Origin: an uncultured Cellvibrionales bacterium
Lineage (GTDB): Bacteria; Pseudomonadota; Gammaproteobacteria; Pseudomonadales; Dasaniaceae
Length of the DNA stretch: 64,000 nt
Reading direction: 5' to 3'
Assembly (NCBI GenBank): GCA_913019905.1
Contig: CAJVZD010000016.1
Span: 1 to 64,000, forward strand
The notes under the pieces were generated by a model. That model had not been told where the DNA came from. It saw only the letters and a list, made by a program, of their open reading frames with translations, and did no database searches. Positions within the stretch are counted from its first letter, which is position 1; every line of letters starts with the position of its first letter. The position numbers and the translations under genes were made by a program. Positions 33,786-41,690 of this stretch are shown here, piece by piece.

Positions 33786-34961
33786 TTATCCGGGTTTCCA
33801 ATCCGCATCGAAAATGAGGACACCAGAGTCTGAAAGTTTGTCTATCTCAGCGTTAGAATTCCCAAGCCATTGCTCAAGTATTTCAGTATTGTGTTCTCCG
33901 CGATGGGAGGCCGGTCCCCGAACACCGCTTTCTGCATTAGAGAAACGGTAGGGGGATTGTGTGATCGGTCTCGTGCCGCCAGCTCGATCGTCGACTTGAA
34001 CAATGCTGTCACGCGACTTAATGGTTATCTGCTTTTCAATATTTGCAGGGTCGCGAATCTCGCCCCAGGCGATATTAACTTTTTTCATCGCATCTTCGAA
34101 TTTTTCTCTCGTGTCGAGCGTCGTCGTAAATTTTGTCACGGCCGCCCGCCGGGCCTTTATTTTTTCATCCAATGCCATCTGTCCAGTCGCCGGGTCTTGT
34201 AATCCTAGTTCACTGACCATCAACCGGAATAAGAGCCTGAAGTCGGTTGTAATTAGCATGGTGCCAAAGGGCATTTCCCAAATCTCGTCCGCAAGCGGTC
34301 CCGTATCTTGCGAACCGTCGAGGTCATAATGCATTTGATCATCGGTCGCGACCGTCGTATCGATCATGGCAATGTCAATGTGTTGGCCGAGCCCAGTTTT
34401 ATCCCGCATGATAATCGCTGACAAAATACCGATGAGTCCGTGCAGCGAAGCATTGGTATCGGCTACCGATAAGGGAAGCCCGTTTAATGGTGCATTATTA
34501 CGTTTTGCCATGCGGTGCATTAATCCTGCCTCTGCATGGATTATCGGAGCATAGGTCGCTCGTCGTGACTCGGGCCCGTTATGGCCAAACCCGGAAATTG
34601 ACAGCATTACTAAACGGGGATTTACTTGCTTGAGGTCTTCATAAGCAATGCCAAGCCGCTGCATGACGTCGGGACGGTAATTTTCAATCAGGATATCCGC
34701 TTCGCTTACCAATTGTTTTACCAGGTCGGTTGAGCCTTCTGCGCGAAGGTCGATGCAGATATTTCGTTTGCCGGCATTTTGATGGTGGAAGTAACCGGAT
34801 ATATTGGCGATGTTCTTACCCCAGTAGCGAGTAACATCGCCATCGGGCGGTTCGACTTTAACGACGTCTGCACCCAGATCAGCCAGCATTCGTCCGGCAA
34901 AGGGCCCTGCGACCACCCGTGAAAAATCCAGTATTTTTAAGCCTTCCAGAGGATATGTCAT
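33786..34961 (-). CDS. CaiB/BaiF (class III) CoA-transferase
   Basis: This 391-residue protein has the interlocked-dimer CoA-transferase fold. The N-terminal segment is GLKILDFSRVVAGPFAGRMLADLGADVVKVEPP, followed by NAGKRNICIDLR and ADILIENYRPDVMQRLG. The catalytic Asp lies in SVADTNASLHGLIGIL. It moves CoA between carboxylic acids and thus activates a substrate without ATP. The gene is convergent with the M20 gene and divergent, across about 800 bases, from the molybdenum hydroxylase operon. A shared pathway with that operon is possible but not shown. Confidence 0.92.
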   Translation of the reverse strand: MTYPLEGLKILDFSRVVAGPFAGRMLADLGADVVKVEPPDGDVTRYWGKNIANISGYFHHQNAGKRNICIDLRAEGSTDLVKQLVSEADILIENYRPDVMQRLGIAYEDLKQVNPRLVMLSISGFGHNGPESRRATYAPIIHAEAGLMHRMAKRNNAPLNGLPLSVADTNASLHGLIGILSAIIMRDKTGLGQHIDIAMIDTTVATDDQMHYDLDGSQDTGPLADEIWEMPFGTMLITTDFRLLFRLMVSELGLQDPATGQMALDEKIKARRAAVTKFTTTLDTREKFEDAMKKVNIAWGEIRDPANIEKQITIKSRDSIVQVDDRAGGTRPITQSPYRFSNAESGVRGPASHRGEHNTEILEQWLGNSNAEIDKLSDSGVLIFDADWKPG

Positions 34962-35756
34962 TCAATCAACGCCTTGTGAAATGGGTTAGTTTAAGCCATG
35001 TATGGACAGATCGATGTAAAAATTTGAGAGCAAACCATATAGTAGGTCTGGCTTACTAATCAAGTAGTACGCTTATTTTTTCCCCGGGGATTTCCTGTTG
35101 TACTTGGCCATACAAGGTGGTCGTATGTTTGTGACTTCGGTAACCATTCAGCACATTTGTCGGATTAAAGTCGACTTCTGCGATTAGTCGCTTGGAGTTT
35201 TATGGGGCCTACAGGACGTTTTCCTGTTTGCTTGAGCGGGTGAAAGGTAGGCTTGCAAACATTTTCAGCAACTGTAACAATGCTGGGTGTTTGGCGATAT
35301 CTGGGCTTACTAAAAAACAACAAAATAGCAGTGACTAAAGCACTGATAAAAACACGGACAAGAACATTGTCACTAGCGGGTACGCCTAGGAATGAAATCG
35401 GTAAGGAACGGCTTGTTTTTCTAAATGTTATTTTAGTATCGGTTTTAGTAGCAATTTTACGAACAGCTTTAGAATAAATGATAATACCTATTACCTAAGT
35501 TGTTTTTCTGGCCATGATATCAACACACCAGAATTACACTTATTTTGATCTGCCGAAAATGGATTTCAAAACTAGGGCTTCCAAGCCAAAACTTTCAGGA
35601 ATCGACTTTTTAAGGGTCGGGTTTTCTGGAATCGACTTTCCAGGCATCAGGTTTTCTGCAGACACCCGGCATAGAAAATACATCTTACGTTGCCAAATTA
35701 AGGCATACGCAATTATTTACGTTTAATTTATTACTTCAAGCTTTTAGGAGTTAACG
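34962..35756. other. Intergenic region (795 bp) with 30-bp tandem repeat
   Basis: No convincing gene is present. Two frames of 70-75 codons exist on the plus strand (35253-35477 and 35514-35726), but neither has a good ribosome binding site or recognisable sequence. A 30-base unit beginning GGAATCGACTTT and ending GGTTTTCT occurs twice in tandem (35598-35627, 35628-35657) with several mismatches. The promoters of the divergent CoA-transferase and molybdenum hydroxylase genes should lie here. Confidence 0.6.
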
Positions 35757-36626
35757 ATGGCAATAACCGACTATAAAATGCCTCAGTCATTGGACGAAGC
35801 AGTGCAGATACTGGCCAGTTCAGGCAAAAATATTAAGGTCCTGGCGGGGGGAACAGATTTAATTATTCAATCAAAATCTCAGTCCAGTGACCCGCTGCAG
35901 GTTCTGGATATCAAAAGTCTTAAAGATATGACGAGCGCAACCATCGATGGATCCGGAATGAGTTTAGGGCCGGCGATGAGCTGCGCTGAGTTTACTGCGA
36001 GGAAGGATATTAAGGCGGTCTTCCCAGGTTTAGTCGAAGCGGCTTATCTTATTGGTTCAACCCAGGTTCAGGGGCGCGCGAGTGTCGGGGGTAATTTATG
36101 TAATGCGTCTCCAGCGGCAGATACCATTCCTGCATTAATCGTTAGCAACGCGCAATGTATCATTCATGGGCCAGATGGGGAGCGAACGATTGCTGTTGAA
36201 GATTTTGTTACAGGTGTAGGGACAAATTGCATGGGACGGGGAGAACTACTAGCCCAAATAAAGATTGCCTTGCCAGCGCCAGGAACAAGTGACGCCTATC
36301 TGCGCTTTATTCCACGCAGTGAAATGGATATTGCTGTGGCAGGTGCGGGAGTGAGAATAACTTTAGATTCCGCTGGTTGTTGCACCGACGCTCGAGTGGC
36401 AATTGGTGCGGTCGCGACCACAGCATTGCTCGTGCCCGAGGCGGCAAAAGCACTGATTGGTACAATGTTGGACGATGTTGCATTAGATGCGGCCGCCAAT
36501 GCTGCCTCGGCGGCGTCTAAACCCATTAGTGATCGTCGGGGTACCGCAGAATATCGCAGGCATGTGGTTGGAGTACTGGTGAAAAGAGCTGCCAAAATCG
36601 CAGCAGAACGAGTTAAAGGAGAATAA
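35757..36626 (+). CDS. Molybdenum hydroxylase, FAD-binding subunit (CoxM/XdhB-like)
   Basis: This 289-residue medium subunit of a xanthine-dehydrogenase-family enzyme starts with the FAD domain typical of these proteins: AGGTDLIIQSKSQ, then the VQGRASVGGNLCNASPAADTIPALI signature. The C-terminal CO dehydrogenase flavoprotein domain (AYLRFIPRSEMDIAVAGAGV) follows. It carries electrons from the iron-sulfur subunit to an acceptor. AGGAG lies before the start. The iron-sulfur subunit gene follows after two bases, forming an operon in medium-small-large order. Confidence 0.94.
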   Translation: MAITDYKMPQSLDEAVQILASSGKNIKVLAGGTDLIIQSKSQSSDPLQVLDIKSLKDMTSATIDGSGMSLGPAMSCAEFTARKDIKAVFPGLVEAAYLIGSTQVQGRASVGGNLCNASPAADTIPALIVSNAQCIIHGPDGERTIAVEDFVTGVGTNCMGRGELLAQIKIALPAPGTSDAYLRFIPRSEMDIAVAGAGVRITLDSAGCCTDARVAIGAVATTALLVPEAAKALIGTMLDDVALDAAANAASAASKPISDRRGTAEYRRHVVGVLVKRAAKIAAERVKGE

Positions 36627-36628
36627 CA

Positions 36629-37108
36629 ATGCCAAAAATTCATGTAAATACAATCGTTAATGGTGACGCTGTTGAGTTTTTGTGTGAACCCAACGAAACG
36701 GTTTTAGACGTTTTGAGAAATGAGTTACAACTCACGGGAACGAAAGAAGGATGTAGCTCGGGAGACTGTGGCGCGTGTTCAATTACGGTTGACGACCGTC
36801 TGGTTTGTTCTTGTTTAGTGCTTGCCGCAGAAGCTGAAGGAAAAGTCATCGGCACAATCGAAGGTGTTGCTGATAAAGATCAATTACATATCATTCAACA
36901 AAAGTTTCTGGAGCATGCAGCCTTACAATGTGGTATCTGTACCCCCGGCTTGGTTGTTTCTGTACAAGCCTTATTAAAAGAAAGTCCCAATCCAACTGAA
37001 GATGAAGCGAGATTGTATTTGGCGGGTAATCTGTGTCGATGTACCGGGTATGACAAAATCATCCGCGCCGTAATGGATGCCGCAGAAACCATGAGAGGAG
37101 CCGCATGA
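36629..37108 (+). CDS. Molybdenum hydroxylase, [2Fe-2S] subunit (CoxS/XdhA-like)
   Basis: This 159-residue small subunit has two [2Fe-2S] clusters. The plant-ferredoxin-type ligands are in GCSSGDCGACSITVDDRLVCSC. The C-terminal helical cluster ligands are in QCGICTPG and LCRCTGYDKI. It links the molybdenum centre to FAD. AAGGAG precedes the start and its stop overlaps the large-subunit start by four bases. Confidence 0.95.
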   Translation: MPKIHVNTIVNGDAVEFLCEPNETVLDVLRNELQLTGTKEGCSSGDCGACSITVDDRLVCSCLVLAAEAEGKVIGTIEGVADKDQLHIIQQKFLEHAALQCGICTPGLVVSVQALLKESPNPTEDEARLYLAGNLCRCTGYDKIIRAVMDAAETMRGAA

Positions 37109-39363
37109 TGAGTGATACTAACGACTTTAAATATATTGGTACACGCAGTATAAGGCCCGATGGATTTGATAAAGTAACCGGCAAGGCTAATTACGGTGCC
37201 GACCTGACGCTACCAGGCATGCTTTGGGGGAAAATGTTAAGAAGCCCCCATGCTCACGCCAAGATTAAGCGTATAGATACATCAAAAGCAGAGGCATTAC
37301 CTGGGGTGATGGCCATTACGACTTATGCGGATTTTCCCAGCGTTTCCGTTGAAGCAATTGCGGCCGGAGAAGGCTCTGTTGATTCACTGGATCTTGCCAG
37401 AAATATTATGGCAGACGGCAAGGTTTTGTATGACGGTCACGCGATTTTAGGCATAGCGGCCACGACTGAAGCGATCGCTGAGAAAGCGGTTTCTCTGGTG
37501 GAAATTGAATACGAATTATTACCGCCCGTTATGGATATTCGCGATGCGATAGCCGACGGAGCGACGCTTTTGCACGACGATTTATTTACGGAAGGCCTAG
37601 ACGAAAAACCAGCTAACGCTTCCAACATAGCCGTTCGTTCGGCTTTTCAGAAAGGCGATATTGACGCAGGTTTTTCCGCTGCAGATGTCGTGGTTGAAAG
37701 GGAGTTTTATACACCGACCGTTCACCAGGGTTATATCGAGCCACACGCTTGTGTTGCGAGTTTCGACCAGGATGGCCAGTCAATGATTTGGTGTTGCACG
37801 CAGGGCCATTTTGATGTGAGAGCGAGTGTTGCCAAATTACTCAGTATGAGTCTTAGCCAGCTAAAGGTGACCGCGAGTGAAATCGGTGGCGGTTTTGGTG
37901 GCAAGACAACCGTCTATCTCGAGCCTGTTGCACTGATATTATCGCGTAAGTCAGGCGGGCGACCTGTAAAAATGGTGATGAATAGAGAGGAGGTGTTCAA
38001 GGCGTCGGGCCCCGGCTCTGCGACTCGCTGTAAGGTGAAAGTAGGTGCCAAAAACGACGGCACGATTACGGCTATGCAGGGGCAATTGTATTATGAAGCG
38101 GGTGCGTTCAAGGGTTCACCCGCCATGTTGGGTGGAATGTGTATTTTCGCGCCTTACGACGTTGAAAACATGGATGTTGAATGTTTCGATGTCGTCGTTA
38201 ACAAGCCTAAAGTCGCGGCCTATAGAGCGCCAGGTGCGCCACAAGCCGCTTTCGCTGGAGAAATGGTGGTCAGTGAAATAGCCGCAAAATTAAATATGGA
38301 CCCTATCGATATTCGCCTGCAGAACGCGACCACTGAAGGTACCCGCGCAATTTACGGCCCCAAATACAAATCAGTCGGTCTAGTCGAATGCTTAACAGCC
38401 GCCAAAAACTCACCGCATTACCAGGAAGCGCTAAAAAACAATCAAGGGCGTGGTATCGCTTCCGGATTTTGGTTCAATATAGGCGGGCAATCCAGTGTTA
38501 CTCTCAATATGAATCCAGACGGCACCGGTACTATTGTTGAAGGTTCTCCAGACATCGGTGGCTCACGAGCGTCAATGCAATTGATGGCGGCTGAAGAAAT
38601 GGGTATGCCTCCAGAGAATTTCAAACCCATTGTTGCCGATACGGAAAACGTCGCTTATAACCAAAGTACAGGTGGAAGTAGAACGACCTTCGCGACTGGT
38701 ATGGCGATAATAAAAGCCGCACAAGATGTTAAAGAGCAGGTCAAACAACGCGCTGCCGCTGTGTGGAATATTGACGCTGAGTTGGTTGAGTGGGTTGATG
38801 GTGTAGTCGTCAATACGTCGGGAGATGAACGCTTAACCGTTGCGCAAATTTGCGCTGGAGCTGATCGCACGGGAGGACAAATCTCCGGGCGTGGCAATAT
38901 TAATGCGCGCGGCGCCGGCCCCAGTTTTGCCGTACATGTTTGTGACGTTGAAGTGGATACAGACACCGGTAAGGTGGACGTTATTCGCTACACTGCGGTA
39001 CAAGATGCGGGTAAAGCCATCCATCCGAGTTATGTAGAAGGTCAATACCAGGGCGGCGCTGCACAGGGGATCGGTTGGGCCCTGAACGAAGAGTACATTT
39101 ACAACGATGATGGTCTGTTACAAAATGCCGGCTTCCTCGATTACAGAATACCCCTGGCTTCAGATTTGCCTATGATTGATGCGATCATTGTCGAGGTTCC
39201 GAATAAACTTCACCCCTACGGTGTTAGAGGTGTTGGCGAGTCGGGAATTATTCCACCACTGGCAGCAACCGCTTATGCGGTAAGTGACGCGATTAAAGCG
39301 CCTATCGTCGATTTGCCTTGCTCGCCGGTGAATGTACTGAAGGTGATTCAAAACAACGTTTAG
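37105..39363 (+). CDS. Molybdenum hydroxylase, molybdopterin-binding large subunit
   Basis: This 752-residue catalytic subunit of a xanthine dehydrogenase/aldehyde oxidase-type enzyme hydroxylates a substrate carbon using water. Family marks include the GGGFGGK loop, AYRAPGAPQ near the active site and GGSRASMQL. The late GVGESGIIPPLAATAYAVSDAI carries the conserved catalytic Glu. The active-site loop is not the AYxCSFR of true aerobic CO dehydrogenase, so this is not form I CoxL. It is related to aldehyde, aryl-CoA or N-heterocycle hydroxylases. It follows the small subunit with a four-base overlap and ends in a strong terminator. The substrate is unknown. Confidence 0.94.
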   Translation: MMSDTNDFKYIGTRSIRPDGFDKVTGKANYGADLTLPGMLWGKMLRSPHAHAKIKRIDTSKAEALPGVMAITTYADFPSVSVEAIAAGEGSVDSLDLARNIMADGKVLYDGHAILGIAATTEAIAEKAVSLVEIEYELLPPVMDIRDAIADGATLLHDDLFTEGLDEKPANASNIAVRSAFQKGDIDAGFSAADVVVEREFYTPTVHQGYIEPHACVASFDQDGQSMIWCCTQGHFDVRASVAKLLSMSLSQLKVTASEIGGGFGGKTTVYLEPVALILSRKSGGRPVKMVMNREEVFKASGPGSATRCKVKVGAKNDGTITAMQGQLYYEAGAFKGSPAMLGGMCIFAPYDVENMDVECFDVVVNKPKVAAYRAPGAPQAAFAGEMVVSEIAAKLNMDPIDIRLQNATTEGTRAIYGPKYKSVGLVECLTAAKNSPHYQEALKNNQGRGIASGFWFNIGGQSSVTLNMNPDGTGTIVEGSPDIGGSRASMQLMAAEEMGMPPENFKPIVADTENVAYNQSTGGSRTTFATGMAIIKAAQDVKEQVKQRAAAVWNIDAELVEWVDGVVVNTSGDERLTVAQICAGADRTGGQISGRGNINARGAGPSFAVHVCDVEVDTDTGKVDVIRYTAVQDAGKAIHPSYVEGQYQGGAAQGIGWALNEEYIYNDDGLLQNAGFLDYRIPLASDLPMIDAIIVEVPNKLHPYGVRGVGESGIIPPLAATAYAVSDAIKAPIVDLPCSPVNVLKVIQNNV

Positions 39364-39374
39364 AACTCGAGTAG

Positions 39375-39409
39375 AACGCTATTGCCGGTGCTGAACAGGC
39401 CATAGCGTT
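39375..39409 (+). terminator. Rho-independent terminator after molybdenum hydroxylase operon
   Basis: AACGCTAT (39375-39382) pairs with ATAGCGTT (39402-39409). After one mismatch, an inner GCC/GGC extends the stem. TATTATT follows. It lies 12 bases after the large-subunit stop. Confidence 0.7.
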
Positions 39410-39496
39410 GTATTATTAAAATAGTCATCTGGGTGTGCTTGGAAATTCGGCGTAGGTGATTCTTAGTTTCGACTAAATTAGCGGGAGTACAGGACA

Positions 39497-41044
39497 ATGA
39501 ATGGTGCGGAAAGTATGCTGCAGACCTTAATCAACAATGGTGTTGAAGTTTGCTTTACAAATCCCGGCACATCGGAAATGCATATGGTTGCCGCCATTGG
39601 TAAATCAGAGGGTATGCGTTCGATTTTGGGTTTGTTTGAAGGGGTTTGCACTGGCGCTGCTGACGGTTATGGCCGAATGGCGGGTAAGCCTGCATGCACG
39701 CTATTACATCTTGGGCCCGGTTTGTCTAACGGCTCTGCTAACTTACACAATGCTAAAAAAGCCAATTCGCCAATTATTAATTTGATTGGTGATCACGCCA
39801 CTTATCACAAGAAGTATGACGCGCCTCTAACATCTGACATCGTTGGTTTGTCGGGGCCTGTTTCGCATTGGGTGAAAAGCGTTGAAAGCGCGGAATCTTT
39901 ACCTCGAGACGCGCTTGATTCGGTGACGGCCGCCAACGTACAGCCAGGGCAAATTGCGACATTAATAATACCTGCAAATTGTGCCTGGGATGATTCAATC
40001 GAACCCCTGCCACGGGAGGACGCACCGTCCACACCTTGTGTGTCAGATGACCGCGTTACCGATGCTGCCGCTTTGTTAACTAATGGAAAACCGACAATCA
40101 TTTTACTCGGTAATATGGGGCTGACAGAAAAATCGCAATGTATTGTCGATAAAATTGCCCAGGTAAGTGGCGCGCGTATTATGTGTGATACGTTTACTAC
40201 CCGCCTACCGAGGGGAGAAGGTCGTTGTGAAGTAGAAAGATTGGGCTATTTTTCCGAGCAGGCGACAGAACAGGTTAAGGGTACCGAACAGCTTATTATG
40301 GTCGGGACAAAAGCGCCGGTGGCGTTTTTTGCCTATCCGGGCAAAGCGAGTGAATTTTATCCTGAAGGCTGTGACCTACATGTACTTGCCGACGCCAACC
40401 AAAATGCGGAGGACGCCTTAACACGTTTGTGTACCGCCTTATCGGCGAGCGATCTAGCGCCGCGCAAAATACAACGTCAGAAGCAGGGTGCCGGAAGTGG
40501 AGAGCTAAACCAGTTCACTGTAGGGCAAACCGTCGCCGAGTTTTTGCCAACAGATGCCATTGTTGTTGATGAAGCAGCCACCTCAGGCGCAGGTAGTTTT
40601 ATCAGTACCGCTACCAGTGAGCCGCACGATTGGCTGTCTCTAACAGGTGGCTCGATAGGTTTTGGACTGCCGACATCAATCGGCGCCGCGGTGGCTTGTC
40701 CCGATAGGAAAGTTATCTGTTTACATGGTGACGGTGGTGCAATGTATACCATTCAGTCGCTATGGACTATGGCGAGAGAGAATTTGGATGTTTGCGTTGT
40801 TATTTTCGCGAACCGAAAATACCAGATATTACAAGTTGAATTGGCAAGAGTGGGTGCCCAATCAATGACTAAGAAAACGCTGGATATGCTCGACATCGGT
40901 AATCCCGATATGAATTTCGTAAAGATGTCTGAAGGTATGGGCGTTAGGGCCAATCGTGCTGAAACCATCGAGGAATTTAACGACTTGTACCTCGATGCGA
41001 TGCGAACGCAGGGTCCCTGTCTAATCGAAGTTATCCTACCTTAA
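39497..41044 (+). CDS. ThDP-dependent enzyme, acetolactate synthase large subunit-like
   Basis: This 515-residue thiamine-diphosphate enzyme shows the N-terminal domain FTNPGTSEMHMVAAI, the catalytic Glu in LGLFEGVCTGAADGYGRM, and the C-terminal ThDP/magnesium motif GDGGAMYTIQSLW ending in the FANRKY Asn. It is shorter than biosynthetic acetolactate synthase and lacks a small-subunit partner. It groups by eye with the benzoylformate-decarboxylase or acetolactate-synthase-like catabolic branch. It begins 133 bases after the molybdenum hydroxylase operon, beyond a terminator. Decarboxylation of a 2-keto acid produced in the same pathway is an inference from position. Confidence 0.87.
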   Translation: MNGAESMLQTLINNGVEVCFTNPGTSEMHMVAAIGKSEGMRSILGLFEGVCTGAADGYGRMAGKPACTLLHLGPGLSNGSANLHNAKKANSPIINLIGDHATYHKKYDAPLTSDIVGLSGPVSHWVKSVESAESLPRDALDSVTAANVQPGQIATLIIPANCAWDDSIEPLPREDAPSTPCVSDDRVTDAAALLTNGKPTIILLGNMGLTEKSQCIVDKIAQVSGARIMCDTFTTRLPRGEGRCEVERLGYFSEQATEQVKGTEQLIMVGTKAPVAFFAYPGKASEFYPEGCDLHVLADANQNAEDALTRLCTALSASDLAPRKIQRQKQGAGSGELNQFTVGQTVAEFLPTDAIVVDEAATSGAGSFISTATSEPHDWLSLTGGSIGFGLPTSIGAAVACPDRKVICLHGDGGAMYTIQSLWTMARENLDVCVVIFANRKYQILQVELARVGAQSMTKKTLDMLDIGNPDMNFVKMSEGMGVRANRAETIEEFNDLYLDAMRTQGPCLIEVILP

Positions 41045-41283
41045 ATGCAAATAAATTGGTTTGTTTGACGATCTATTTGGTGGTGAAGTTGTCTCAGTAA
41101 GTGGACGGTGTTCGATTTGCCATTGCCCAGTTTTTCTGTCAGTAGGTTGTGGGCAAACTGAAACAACTTGGCTTGAAAAGCATTTTTTTCTTGGGCACTG
41201 GAAACTCTCGTGCGGACAATGACAAAACCAGTTCGTCATATAGCGCCCGAGAAGATTGAGAGAAATTTAGTATTAGGTGTGGT

Positions 41284-41526
41284 ATGGCTACTGTCAATTT
41301 CTCTTCTGAATTGCAAAAATTCACCGCAGAAGAGCAAACTCAAATAAACTCTACCGTCTATCGCGATATGCTCAAAGAACTCGAGTCGCGGTATCCTTTG
41401 CTGAAAGATAGTCCCCTAGCGAACATGGCTGTTGCCATCGACGGAGTGATTATTACCGACCCTTTTCTCGATGTCATTCCGCCAGATGGGGATGTTTACT
41501 TTCTACATTTTATTGCGGGTGGGTGA
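41284..41526 (+). CDS. MoaD/ThiS-like small protein ending in Gly-Gly
   Basis: This 80-residue protein begins MATVNFSSELQKFT and ends PDGDVYFLHFIAGG. The size, the N-terminal strand and the exact C-terminal Gly-Gly match the ubiquitin-like sulfur carriers MoaD and ThiS, which are charged at the last glycine by an E1-like enzyme. No E1-like (MoeB/ThiF) or MoaE gene is in the window. It follows a molybdenum hydroxylase and a ThDP-dependent enzyme, both using cofactors whose synthesis needs such carriers. The ribosome binding site is weak. The general similarity is good, but the specific partner is unknown. Confidence 0.65.
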   Translation: MATVNFSSELQKFTAEEQTQINSTVYRDMLKELESRYPLLKDSPLANMAVAIDGVIITDPFLDVIPPDGDVYFLHFIAGG

Positions 41527-41627
41527 GTCTCATTAGACTAATTAATTCTTAGGGTAGGGCACTCCGCGAGCATGGTCACAGCGCGGTTGAGTTTTTTTGC
41601 ACCCACTTAAAAGCGTGAACACAAAAA

Positions 41628-41654
41628 AGCCCGAGAGTTTATAGCTCTCGGGCT
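41628..41654 (-). terminator. Rho-independent terminator of the lipoprotein gene
   Basis: AGCCCGAGAG (41628-41637) pairs with CTCTCGGGCT (41645-41654) around a seven-base loop. On the minus strand the stem is followed by six T residues (plus-strand A run at 41623-41628), so it ends transcription of the gene at 41691-43823. Confidence 0.85.
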
Positions 41655-41690
41655 AGAGGTTTTCCATTGCTAAGGCGCGGTATAGTCGGT

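Noticed and set aside
35253..35726. Two 70-75 codon frames in the gap before the molybdenum hydroxylase
   Set aside because: There is no good start signal. The second consists partly of a tandem repeat, and composition looks random.
37105..39363. Carbon monoxide dehydrogenase (CoxL) identity
   Set aside because: The AYxCSFR loop of form I CO dehydrogenase is absent and AYRAPGAPQ is present.
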